A DNA stretch of 64,000 nucleotides, from contig NC_091033.1 in NCBI RefSeq assembly GCF_041296385.1, positions 15,334,501 through 15,398,500 on the forward strand, given 5' to 3'. Within the stretch, counting starts at the first letter, position 1. Each line of letters opens with the position of its first letter. Positions 1-12,440 of the stretch are shown here, piece after piece. A program made the position numbers and the translations under genes. The notes under the pieces were generated by a model, which did no database searches, was not told the origin of the DNA, and was given only the letters and a program-made list of their open reading frames with translations. Source of the stretch: Aphelocoma coerulescens (Eukaryota > Chordata > Aves > Passeriformes > Corvidae).

Positions 1-1234
1 CGGGGGGCTGCAGGAAAAGCAGTCCTGGAAAAACCTAGGCATTTAATTGCTGTGGCTTAAACCCAAGGCCCATGGGAGGGAGCCCTGCAAGGCAGGGGCC
101 AGCACGCCCCACTCCAGGAGAGCCAGAAGGCTGTGGGGTCAGCACAACAGCTCCCATGCTGTTGGGATGGAGCAAAATCTGTTACAGACCCAGCGTGACA
201 TTCCCTGTCCCTGCCCTTTGCAAGGCTGGTTAAGAAAACCACCGAGGGCCACATCCCCTGCAGTGCTGCGTGCAGGCACAGCCCGGCACGGCCATGGGGC
301 GCGAGCAGAGGGATGTGCTGGCAGCACAGCAGGGCGAGCAGCACGCAGGAGGTGCTGGCAGTTTGGGAGCAGATGTTACCCCATTCCTGATGTGGGCTGT
401 TCCCCTGGGATGTACCCTGCCTGCTGGGAGAGACTAGGGTGTGAAAGTGTAAGGGAGCACGTGGGTCTGGTGCTTTCTGCAACCAAATGTTGCTGCAAAC
501 AATGTGCTGGTGGGGCTGGAGCAGACCCAGAAGCTCTTGCTCTCCCCTTGGAGAACGGTGGTCAGGATCTGATCTGCTGAGCCCATCAGCATCAGTGTGA
601 AGGAGGGGCAAATGCACTGGGAACCCTCTGTGGTGGGAGTCTGCAGCTATAGCACGCAGCTGCACTGGGGGATGAGGAGATTCAGAGGACTATCTTTATC
701 TGGAACCCAGATTGAACAAGTCTGTCTCAAACAGCGTCATCTGGTTCATTTTAGAGTCGGTCAGTGCAAAAGGAGTGGGAATTTTCTGTCTAAGTAAGTG
801 GGCGAGGTGAGCCCGGGCAGCACAGGATACAGACGCCTCTGAGCTAACACGCACCCGGTACAGCCCCAACATCTGCTCTCTGACCTCTTGAGCTCCCATT
901 GCCGGCAAACCTGATGTGGCTGCCTTCCCCCTCTTGAGTTTCTTCCTCCTCGTGCATGCAGAGACCACAAGCTCCCTGGCCGAGGAGCCACAGCACTCCA
1001 GTAGCTGAGCCCTGATTTGGGGGCTGGAGGGTAGGGACAGGCTCTGCAAACCAACAAGGTTTCACAATAGTTTGCTTAAGGGCTTGTGACTTACAGCTCA
1101 GGTGCTCCAGGCAGGCCGGGAGCAGCCCTGTCCTCGCTGCCCACAGGAGCCCAGCCCACTCTGCCCTGGGGGGAACAGCCCTGCACCCCCTGGAGCACAG
1201 CTGCTCCAGGGACACTGCAGGAGGCTGAGCTATC

Positions 1235-1296
1235 ACCATGCCCTGGGCACCAGGTGCTTACACCCACTGAACCTGCTAGATCTAACCAGCATCCCT
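1235..1296 (+). repeat. Inverted repeat, left arm (62 bp)
   Basis: This 62-bp segment is the reverse complement of 1978-2039 with three mismatches by eye (59/62). The arms are 681 bp apart. The arm contains the palindrome TAGATCTA and the phrase CCTGGGCACCAGGTGC. No similarity is seen immediately outside the arms and no target-site duplication flanks the pair, so it is not a clear transposon. It could be a recent inverted duplication, two copies of a small repeat, or degenerate terminal inverted repeats. Confidence 0.85.
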
Positions 1297-1977
1297 CAGG
1301 GCAGCTGCTCACATTGCTGAGAGTGTGAGATCCACTCAGCAGAAATCAGCACGGCCAACTCGATCCTTTCCCCTCCTCTAACTCTCCCCCTTTTTTCCTC
1401 CCTCTCCTTCCCCCCTTCCCCCAAAAGCTCTTTGTCTCCAGGCTCTGTGGAGGAAGCAGACCTTCTGAAAATAAACTCTTTCTGCTTTGATCTGGTTTAT
1501 GGGCACGCACTGTTTATAGCTCCGTGTGTACGACTTGACACCTTCCCACCTGCGGCCCCAGCAACTGCTTCTTATCACAGCCACTTTGGATATTAACAGG
1601 GCGGCAGGGAGGGTGATCTGGAGGTCCCCAAGGCCCCTGGCCCCCCACACCCCACTGCCCCCCAGCCACTGCCGCTCCCTCTCCCCAGGCAGGAGGGAGA
1701 CAGGCTGGTGTCGCCCTGCATGTGATAATTGCATCAGCCCATGTTTATTGGGATGTTTATCTCAACCAGCAAAGATGGGAGGGTCCTCATAGGTCAGATC
1801 CATCCCTTCCCCACTGGAATTAGCTCCTTTTGACCTGTCCCTCTGCACAGGACAGCACTGGGTTCCCATGCCTGTGTTCTGACCTGGTGGATATACGCAT
1901 GTGGGAAGAGGGGGCAGGAAAGGCCTGGAAAGCCCCAAATCTGCTCTATTCTGACCTGCTGGAGTGTATACTGAAGC

Positions 1978-2039
1978 AGGGATACTTGTTAGATCTAGCA
2001 GGTTCAGTGGGTGTGAGCACCTGGTGCCCAGGGCATGGT
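1978..2039 (-). repeat. Inverted repeat, right arm (62 bp)
   Basis: Partner of the arm at 1235-1296, in opposite orientation and about 95% identical. The high identity of a non-coding segment implies recent origin or gene conversion between the arms. Intervening DNA (1297-1977) carries two TGTTTAT forkhead-like motifs at 1742-1748 and 1754-1760 but no transposase-like frame. Confidence 0.85.
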
Positions 2040-5000
2040 CCCTGGGCAAGGGACTGGGGCCCATGAAGGCACTGCAGCCTGGACGTGGTCAGCACTGGAG
2101 CACCCAGGTTCCCAATGGGGCTGTCACCGTGGGAAGAGGTCTGGGGGGATAAGCTCAAGGCACGGGGTCTTTGCTTCAGCTCCCCACAAACCTGGAGTTT
2201 CAGACAGGAGTTTTGCTGTGCAGTGCCAGCCCTGCTGTGGAGCTGTGGCACAGCGGTGACACCAGGAGCAGCTGGGCCAGCCCTGACCCTGCCTGTGCAG
2301 CCCCGGAGGGAGGGCAGGTACTGCAGCCTGCTCCAGAGCCTGTTCCACCAAGCTCCCTGCTGCGCTGCAACTCCCTGGAAAGGGCCCGAGATGTTGCAAT
2401 AAAATGTCTGTTAATAAACAATGTCAAGTCTGGGCGGCACTTACAATCTTCTTTTATCCAGGCTGGCCCTCAAAACATCTGCCAGCAGGGCATCTCTGCT
2501 GGTAACACAATGAGCCAACATAGCCAGCATGGGTCCCAGCAAGTCCCTGGGATCCCCACACTGCTCTGCCTCCTCACCCACACCAGCAGGGACCAGGGAG
2601 TGCACCTGCACTGCCTGAGCACCCCAGTGTCCCAAGGGACCCCAATACCCTCCTGCCTCCCACCCTCACCTCCTCCACCAACCCCAGGCAGCTGCTGCCC
2701 CAACCCCAGCGCTGCAGAGGTGGCCCCAGGTGCCACACTTTGGCCCTGACCCTGACACACCAGTCCCTGTCACCCCATCTCCACATCCCACAGGTCTCTG
2801 GCTGTGCCCACTCTGCTCAGCCTGGCTCGTTCAGAGCAGTACAAGCGACACCAAATACCCTCTGTAACACCCAGGTCAGTTGGCTACACAGAAGATCAGC
2901 AGCGGTTTTGAACATTTCCCCTTCAAAAGCTGGGGGAAAATGAAATTTCAAGGCTCATTCCCAAGTCCTGGATTAGATCAGCCTTGGTCACTTCTCCCAC
3001 CCTCATTCAGACACTTCTGAAATATTTTGTTTTCACTTTGAACATACAGAATGTTTTAAAGTGCATTTAATTAGCTTATATTTCATGGGGAAAAAAGAGA
3101 TCATTGGGACTTGGAAAAAATGAGATTTTTTTACAGAGCTTCAATGGTGGGGGGCATATTTTCAAGTAGAGAAATGAATCAAAATCCACTTTTTCCCACC
3201 ATATTGATTGCAGCTTTCTTTCTAAAGAAACACCATTTCTTTAAAACATTCCTGCCAGCTCTGGTGGCAGTGCTCACTCCAAAGCTTCCGCTGCACAGAA
3301 GGAGAGGGTAACCCTCAAAAGTCCCACTCAAAGCTGATAGAGGGGCACAATGCAGGGCACTCCTGGCCACGAGGCATTTCTGAGGTCAAGCACCGAGTGC
3401 AGCCCCAGCGGCACTGCCAGAGGCAGGGGATGCTCGTCCGCCCCTCGGGGCCGCGCTGTGCCCCGGGCAAGGGGCCCGGAGCCGCGGGCTGGGGGAGCGG
3501 GGAGCCCGCGGGGCTCTGCCGGAGCACCTGCTGCACGGTCCCGGTCTCGGGAGGGAGAGCGCACACGGTGTCTTGCCCAAGGGCTGTTATCAGCACACTT
3601 CGGGGCTGAGTGGCGGCGCGGAAAGGGACGGGACGGGGATTGCTCTTGGCTGTGGAGCACCGGGGCTGCAGCCAGGCGCCGAGGCTGGGGAACAGCCTGC
3701 GCTGTCACGCTGCGAGCCAACAGCTCCAGCGCACGGAAACCCGTGGAAAACAGCCCAGAAATCCCGAGGTTTGGCCTGGTGTGGGGAATGACTCTCCCTT
3801 GGCATCCTACCCCAGCACATCGCCGCCTCCCCCGCGGTCTGCAAGGGCAGGGGATCCTGCCACCCTGCAAACCACGATCCCCCAGTGCGACAGGACCTGC
3901 ACCTGGAGCTGCCAGCTGGATGTGAGAATTGCTGTGTGAAACACCAGAGGAAGGTCTCATCCTGCCACACACCACATCTCACAGGGGCTCTGCACTCTGC
4001 ATTTCTCACCTTTGATTTCCACCTCTCCTGTCTGTGATCCAAGCCCCAGGTGAGAGCCTGGGCTGAGCAGGGGTCCCTGCCACCTCCCTGAGAGCACATT
4101 AACCACATCCCTGTCCAGCCCAAACCCTGCCCTCAGAGGAAAACCCCATCATCCTTACCAGCAGACACTTGCTGAGGCAGCGTCACCTTGAAAGGGGCTG
4201 GTGCTTTTCATGTGTTTGGGGGAACCTGAGGCATGGAGCCAGCCCACCCCACTTGTCAAACACAGTCACCATAGCAGGGACCTGGCAGTGAGTCATGCGA
4301 GGGCAGTTTCTGAGCATCACCTGTGAACCTCAAACAACTCCAACAGCAGAGGAAGGTGAGACAGTTCTTGTTATGGAGCACCCTGAGGACACACCACCCC
4401 AGGTAATGGAGGAGTACTTGTATCCAGGTTTCAGGGCAGTTCTTGGGCTCTGGAGCTCATGGAGCAGGACTGAGGAGTGTGGCCACCCACCTCCCATGGG
4501 GCGTGCAGTGCCAAGTCAGCCAGGTGTCCGCAACAACCTCTGTTTGATGTGGAGGCACCTCTGCCTTCTCCTGCCCAGCCCCATGTTTGGGTTGTGAGGG
4601 CCCGAGGAGCATTTCAGTGGCCACATGCCCAGCTGTGCCCATGGGGAGGGCCCTGTGCCCCCCAGAGCCTCCATGCCCCCGTGCCCAGCCCCCTCCAGCA
4701 CCCCCGTGGCCGGCAGCTCGCGGCACACTATCAATCACTGCAGCCACACCGTGCCTCCCACCCCAGAGCTTCTTGAAAGAAACTCCTAATTTTCAACACC
4801 TACTTAAGGCACTTGAGGCTGTGTCGCTGCCGGCAGACGTGAGCTCATGCTGGTGCTCATAGGCATGTGCCACCCTGCTCCAAGGCTGACGCCCTCAGCA
4901 AAACATCTCCCCCAGCTTCTGGCTGCACGAATGGGCACCAGGCAAGCACCAGCTGAGGAACAAAAGGTGGGGTCACAGGTGGACCTCCACTGCCTGTGTG

Positions 5001-7039
5001 GCTCCCAAGGCCCCATGGTTTTACATATGTAAGTCTCAGAATAATTAACCAGGGGGACTCATGAGAGATTCTGTGTTTGCCTGCCCTGGTGACACAGGGA
5101 CAGTCCTGCAACATCGCTGAGTTTATGACTCACCAGCACAGGGGCTGGGCACGGGTTTCATACAGCATCTCCCCACCGAAGTCCTGCTGCCCTGGAGCAC
5201 TCCTGCCACAGAGATGGAGTGTAGTTCTTGGGATGGTGCTTCTGTCCCATCTGGTCTGGTTTGTCCTGCCCTTGTGGCAGCCAAGACCTTCCCTCCCCAG
5301 GTGATGCCTGAGTGGGGCAGAGAAAGAGGAAGGTCCTATTTCAGTGGGAAGCTCAAAGGCAAACAGCTTTCCGCTGCTTCTGTGCCAGGGTGTGAGCAAT
5401 CAAGTCCTGGAGCTCCTGCCAAGGAGTCACTGTGCCAAAGGGCCACTGTCACTCTCCCAGAGGCACTGTGGCACAGGCAGTGTGGCACTCGGGTGCATGT
5501 GCCCCTGAAGAGGCGCTTCCAGGCATGCAGGAATGGAGTGGATGGCACCCAAGGGGAGGTTCAGCCCTGTCCCTGTCGCTGTCCCTCAGGCGATGTGTAG
5601 CCTGGACTTGGTGTAACATCCAGCTGGGCAGTCCCTTCCCCAGGGCAGCAGCCTGGGCTGGAGGAACATGGCCAGAAGTGGACAGCTTTCTTGGTTTCTC
5701 ACCAGCCCTGGGCTACCACAAATGTTTTCTTCTGGCTAACCACAGCCCGGCTGCGTGTGAAGGTCCCAGGCCCCAGGGGATGAAAGCCTTTGGTGATTTC
5801 CCCTGCTTCATGCAAACCAGGCTCCTGTGAACACCACATGAAAGAGACGGGGGGCGGAGAGGGCACAGGAAAGGTTCCCAAGAAGAAGAAAGAACGTTGT
5901 GCCCTGGAAATGGGCCATGTTGAGAAGCCAAAATAACACTGAGATACCAAGCTGCCCTAAACCACCTGGGCAAGAGAAGCCCCATGTGCAGGGCCACCAA
6001 GCAGCCTCGATGCATGGATTTCCAAGGCATTTCTGGTCTGTGAAAGAGGAGTCTGACAGCAAGCACATCTGGGGCGAGGTCCCTCATGGGACAGCACCCT
6101 ACAGAGTCACTGTGTGCCCCAGAGAAAAGGCTGGAGCTGGGAGGGGCTGCTCAGCATCCCAGGGCAGACTGAGGCTAAGTGGGGATAAAGGGGTTAAAAA
6201 TCCAGGAAAAAGATGCAAATGGATTTCACAGATGGTCCTTTAGCCACAACTGCAAACCTCCCCAGGCTGCACTCTGGTTGTGTGGGTCCCTGTGGGTGCT
6301 GGGGCAAGGGGGACAGGACAGCATTTGGAGACCTCCTCCCATTCAGCACCCCCAGGAGACGGCATGGGGCAGGGGCTGGGACACAGAGTGTGGCCTTGGT
6401 TTCAGCAGGAGGCATGGAAAATAAGAAGGATGAGGTCACTGCAAAGCAGTCGTGTAGGATGTGATACAGGAGAGGAGTGGGGCTCACGGAGGAACAAGGA
6501 GCTATTGTAACCTTGCAGAGCAAGGAAAAACCAGCTGTGGGGATGGCAGGTCACCTCCTGCTCACGCCAGGCATTTGGGATTTAGCTTGTCTGAGGTCAC
6601 ATAAAACGGGTGTAGAAGAGGAGTGGGTAGAAGGAGGTGGTGGAAGCCAGGGGGGATCCTGTGCAGAAGCATGGACATGGCTTTTCCCTGTACTGCTCCA
6701 GCCCTGCTGGGGGAAAGTACAGCAGGTACTGGTGCAGCCAGCTCAGGTACACAGAAACAGCTGGAAAACACCTGGCCCAATGCTGGGAATGCCCCCTGCA
6801 TGGATCTGCCGTGTTCAACTCCTGCTCCCCAGGACATTCACTGGGATACGCCACGGTTTGCACGGGGGTGCTCAGAGCCTTTTCCTCATCCCTCCACCCT
6901 TTGAGCCTCCCAGTTTTTCAGCTGTGCCGTGCTGTGGCCAGCTGGCAGAGGGTGACTCCATGCCCCATGCCATGGAGAACCCTCGCGTTATCCCAGGATG
7001 CGCAGGAGGTGCCACTGCTCGGTCTGCGGCCACGCGCTG

Positions 7040-7390
7040 TCCTGAGGGTGCAGCCCTGGCCAGTCCCGTTCCCTCGGTCTGCCCGGCGGGGCTGCAGCCC
7101 CCGAGCCCCCCATGGGCCGTGCCTGCCCCGCGGTGGCCGCGGCCGCGGCGGCGGAGCCCCAGACTTTCTGTCTGCACGGGGACTTCCCGTCCCCGCTCGG
7201 CGCTGCCGCCGCGAAACCAAAGAGCGGCTTGTTCGGCTGCCGGGGCCGCCTCCGCGCTGACTGCCCTGCTCTGTTCCCGCTAGCAATAATACACCCAGCT
7301 CTGCGCATAAATTGAGTTTCCCAGAGCCAGGCTGGTGGGGAGACTTTAATGGGAAGGAAAATAAACTGTGTACTCGGCACGCGGGGAGGT
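7040..7390. promoter_or_regulatory. Isolated CpG-rich patch with adjoining AT-rich motif block
   Basis: CpG density is high from about 7040 to 7270, in contrast to the CpG-poor DNA around it, and is followed at 7280-7370 by an AT-rich block (AATAATACACC, GCATAAATTGAG, TTTAATGGG, AATAAACTG). This arrangement resembles a distal enhancer or the promoter of an unannotated non-coding transcript. No coding exon with convincing protein similarity is present. The assignment is inference only. Confidence 0.25.
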
Positions 7391-10300
7391 GTGGTGCTGG
7401 CAGAGGGGCGCCGCGAGAAGGCTCCTCCGGGCTTTTTTTCCCGACTTGTTTGCTGAGGGAGCACACGTATGCACGGCTGCCTGCGCCGTGCGTCTGCTGC
7501 CCAGGATGCCAAGGAAAAGAGAGGCGTTCTGAAGGAGCTGGTTGAGAGCTCTGAGCTCTCTGAGCTGCCAAAGCGCTCGGTGGCAGCACCCAGTCTGGCC
7601 CCCGGAGGAGGCGTCTGCTTCAGGAGAAGCTGCTGCTTTCCTCCCCAGACCGCTCCCCTCGGGGCTCCAAGGAAGCTGTGGTGGCGCGGGCACCCAGGAG
7701 GAATGTCGCTGTGCCGGGACGGTGCCAGCCTGTTTGTGATTTCTCAGCACAATGCTGCGATTCAGAGCCTGGGGAAGCTCATGAGTCACGCTGAACTTCC
7801 CCGGCCAGTCACGGCTGGGAAACGCGCTCGCATCTGCTCAGCCACCCTCACAGTGCCTCCTGCTCAGGAATAATTCCACCGCTTCTCCCTTCCCGCCTGC
7901 TGCCGGTGCCGGCTGGGGCTGCTCCAGGAATATCAGGAGCCCAGGGACGGTGCAGGGGAAGCAGTGAGAGAATGCAAGAGGGGGGAAACAACAGAATTGG
8001 GACGCAGGAGAAGAAAAGTGCCTGTGTTTAATTGCTCGTCCGTGCACAGTGGACACCAGCCAGGCTTTTAGGGCGGCTGGGACGTGCACCGCCCATGCCC
8101 GCCCCCCCCCCGGCAGAGGAGGCTCTGTTGACTTAACTCTGGGGCTGCACCTATTCCTGTTTGCAAAGCCTTTGAAGCCCTCGGGGAGAAGAGCAGGGCC
8201 TTCGGATGTGCCCGTGACTCAGGAGAATCCGCCCCCTCTATGACCAATAATTACCCCGAGCAGGAGGAGGGAGGCTGGGGGCGGTGGGCATCCCCCACCT
8301 GCGGGCAGCCCCGGGCGCAGGAGGGACACGGACGGGCTTCCCCGGGGCCACGCTGGGGCTGGGAAAAGTCCTCAGGTTCGGGAAACAGTGTTTCCCTCTG
8401 ATCATGCTGTCAGTTTTCAACAAACGTCAGAAATACAAATGGGAAGTGAAATCCCACTTTTATAAAAATATTTGCTTTGAGCTGAACGAAGCTTATTAAG
8501 GGAAAGGGTGGGTTTGAGTTTCTTTTCAGTGAGATGCTCCCCTCATCCTGCTCCCAGGGAAGGCAGCCTCCCCTTGCCCGGGTGCATCCCCAGGGCCGCG
8601 TGCTGGTGGTCACGTTCCACCTGTGTCCCCTCGCTTCTACAAAGCCTTGCTGAGCCGAGGGGATCGCGGGGAGCAGCCGTGGCACAGGCTGTGCCAGGCC
8701 CTCGCCCGGGGCAGGTAAGGGGTGCTGTTCTGCCCCGAAAGCCCAGCCGGCAGCTCGGGGCCCGTCCCACTCCAGCTTCCCGCGAGGGGAGCCGTCTGTG
8801 CCGCATCCTGCTGAGTAACACCGGGCCACATCCATACATGGGGAAGAGCCGGCGAGAGCCACTCTCCGCTGTCAGACCTCTCCCTTGCTCAGTAAATAAC
8901 ATTCCTGCTAACGCCGGTATGTAGGAAACTTTCCAGCTCTCCGACTCACGTCGGCATCAGGCTGCACTGCCTGCCTGGCAGCAGGACTGTGTGGGGTAGG
9001 GGCTGCACCCTGGCCAGACCCCCGGGCACAGGGGGGTCTCTGCCCTGTGCCCCCTCGGGGGTTGAAGAGGGGGTGCCTGTGAAACCCTGAGTTCTCTAAG
9101 GGACCAGTGCATCAGCAAAAGCCTCAGCTTGTAGTAGCCCAAACATCCCTGGCCTCCCACTGAACCCCGGCTCCTGTGCTGTCATGGTGGCTCCCAGGGT
9201 CAACGGCTGGGACCCAGGAGGGCAATTTTTGCTTTTGTTCCTCAGCAGCCAGGCCTTCTCCTGAGAGGGCCCAGCATGCCGGACACCTCCCTGCTTCCCG
9301 GGCTGCTGTCCCACACCTTCCAGGGAAATCACACCCTCATCCCAAACTGATGCAGTCAGGCTCACAGCTCATTTTATGGCCTCAGAGGGAATTCCACGGC
9401 TGGGGGATGAGCCCACATGTGGTTGTATCGCAACCCTGCAACCTGTGAAGAGGGGCCTCTCTGGCTGTTCTCGCTGCAGATCCGGGTGGATATGGTAAAA
9501 AGGGTTCTTGAAGCCCTGGGCAGCTGATGTGTTTCATGCATCACCGCGGGTCAGAGTGGACTCCCTGCTGGAAAACAGGAATAGAAGCCAGAGCTCCAGG
9601 ACTCGGCATGGAGATGGCCGCGCTATCCACTCGAGCCCTTCCTGGCCACTCAACAGAGGAAATGTGTACCGAGGGCTGCTGGGGACGGGCCGTTGCCTCT
9701 CCTGGGCTTTTCTTTCTCTTCTTTGGCCTATTTAGGTATGAGAGGATCAGTGGAGGAAAGCCTGGCTGGGGTGGGGCAGGGGCTGTGCAGAGCTGTGGGT
9801 GCTGCTGGACCCCGTGGGTGCTGCCAGAGCCTGCTGGGGCCCTGTCCCCGTGGGCTGGCCATGGCTGGGAGGGGGCTTGTGCCGAGCTGTACTTACAACG
9901 AGGGGATATGAAAATAAAAGCATGGTGTTTCCAACTGCCTCCTACCATGGCCCCAAAAGTGGTGAGATGGCTGTCTTAGTGCTGCTGCAGCCCAGCTAGC
10001 AGGATGGGGACTGGGGGAAGATGTGGCTGGGGCCCGGCTGCAATCCCTTCAGGAGCCCGGGATGCCAGAGAGATAATGAGAGGGGATGTTAAACATTACT
10101 GCAGTCACAGGGCTGTTTATCTGACACGAACAGAGGCAGCCGGGAATCCTCCAGGGTGCACAGCTCAACTTAGACCCCATTAAAGTTGCTTTTATTCCCT
10201 GTGTTTTGGCTGATGTTGAAGCAGCGCCTGAATTGCTCCTGCGGGAGGTGAGTTCCCCGCCTGGCCTCTGCTCTGCTCCCACTCCGGACCGCAGCCGGGC

Positions 10301-12249
10301 TCGGGCCGCCTCTGCTCCTCCGTCCCTGCACCCCAGCACCCAGCTCCCAGCCCGGGCCGGGCAGGGACAGGCAGTCCCAAAGGACAGGGCACTGCAGGAT
10401 GGGTAGAGTGTGCAGGAGAGGAGTTGAGGGTCCCTCTGGAGCTGTCCCTGGGCTCTGCGGGATGGGGACAAGAGGGAGAAGCCGAAGGGGCCATTTGTGC
10501 AGGGGCCAGGCTTGGGCTGCCTGCCTGCGGCTTCCCAGGGCTGCCAGGACGTTATCTCCCTCTGCTCTGAGATTTCGGGGGGATTTTTTTCTATCCAGAA
10601 ATAGGAAAAAAGCTGAACAAGCTTGGAGATTTTTCTGCACCTGGGCAGCAGAGCTGCCACTAAAGAGCTCACACTTCCAAGCCAAGCCTGTTGTGAACTA
10701 GAGACACGTTTAGTTTTGGGGGGGGAACACAGCAAAATGAGACAATTTGGACCCTTTCCAAACATTTTTTGGACCCCTGAGTTCCTGTCCTGCACTTCCC
10801 CCCTAGCTACTCCTGCGTGTGGCTTTGGGGCTACAGAAGGACCGTGGCTGGGGCAGCAGTGCCATGGAGCTGCTTACAGCAGAGCCGAGGGGACGCCCAG
10901 CCAGTGCAGGTGCCACCACAGCATCACCCGTCCTGCCCGCTGCCCACGTGGAGGAGCAGGAGCTGGGTGCTGCTCCCCGAGGCAAGGAAAGGCAAGGCAG
11001 GAGAGCAGCGAGGCAGCCGGGGGCTGGGGAATTCGGATCCAGAAGCGGAACAGACAATTTCCAAGCTGTCGTGACGGTGCGCAGTGATGAGCCGGGGCTG
11101 CTTCAAAGGGAACCAGCTTTAACTGGATCAAACCCCGAGCCAAAAGCATAAACACTAGGAGGAAGTTTGGCTAAAGTTAAATCATGTTTTATTTAAAAAT
11201 CTCCCTCTCCCTGTTGTAAGATGGAAACTCTACATCTGAAAAGTGAAACTAAGATTGGAAACAGTCTGCAGTCATTAAGTTTATGCTACTTTTTTTTCCT
11301 CCAGCTTCTCAAGTAAAATATCAACTGGCTCCACTGTCAGGGACAGGAAACATTAGTAATAAGTTCATAGATTTACATTTTCCCCAGGGAAATACAGGAG
11401 TATCAGAGATCAAAAGTTGGAGAAAGGAGTTATTTTTATACAGTGATTTGCAACCAGCATTCATTGAGGGGAGTAAATAAATTACAGGCCCTTCACTTTG
11501 GGGCTGTTTAAGTTCTTTTTCTTTAATGCTGTCCCTTTTAACTACTGTAGAGTCTGTCAGGCCTTACACAGAGCAGGAAAGCTTCCCTGCCTGCCAAAGA
11601 GGCTCTTTTCCAGCAAATGCTGTTGGTCACTGCAGTTCGTTGTTGTACGGGATTGTCACGTACGGGCCCGTGGGCAGGTGGGCATTGGGGTGGCTCGGGG
11701 TAGGACGTGGGCCAGGCCCGCCTGGCATGCAGGGACAACATGGGGACATGACTCTGCTGGCCAGAAAGGTCCATTTGGGGACTGTCAGGGCCAGCGAGGG
11801 GTACCTGCGTGAGGCAACACTGCTGCCAGAGCTGGGGCTGTTGGGGCCTCCCCTCTGCCTCTGCCAGCCCCGGTCACCGCTGCTTCAGCCAAGGCAGGGC
11901 GACAGCCCTGGGCACCCGCTCTGCACGCGGGCAGGGGCTGCCCCAGGGGTTTTGCTGCCACCCAGCAAAACCAACCAACCCAAACTGGTTCTCCCCACGA
12001 CCCAGTGGGTGGCTTGTGGCACCCTGGCCCCTCGGGTTGTCTCTGCCTGAGCTCATGTCCCAGCCCCGGGACACCCTGTGCCCTCTGCCCGATCCACTGC
12101 TTCAGCCCCTGCTCACCGTGGGCTGCACCACGGGGGACCAGAGCTCCCAGTGGCCGTGTCCCCCTTGTCCTCCAGGTCACCCACAGGGGCTTAGCTGCTC
12201 TGGCAAGGTCGGGGGTGGCAGGGAGCCAGTCCCAGTTGTGGTGGAGACA

Positions 12250-12440
12250 CTGGAAACTTTGACCAGGCATTTTGTCTGGTGTCATCAATTAAAGGTGAGG
12301 CACTCGCTGGCTGGGCAGGATAATGAATGATGGGTTTAAGTACAACTGGAAAAACAATAAAATACGCTATTAGGGTGACACAGCTGTGAACAATGAACAT
12401 TAAACAACTTTGCGCGAGCAGAGCTGCCGCAGCCACACTT
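12250..12440. promoter_or_regulatory. Candidate enhancer: SOX/E-box/homeodomain motif cluster
   Basis: An AT-rich island in GC-rich surroundings. It contains ATCAATTAAA near 12285, GATAATGAATGATG near 12319, AACAATAAAA near 12352, the E-box CAGCTG near 12380 and AACAATGAACATT near 12389, i.e. SOX-like AACAAT sites on both sides of an E-box. No coding frame is associated. This is a motif-based suggestion; conservation across birds would be needed to support it. Confidence 0.25.

Noticed and set aside
6477..7283. 268-codon plus-strand frame
   Set aside because: Runs into the CpG-rich patch, composition-driven, no protein similarity recognised.
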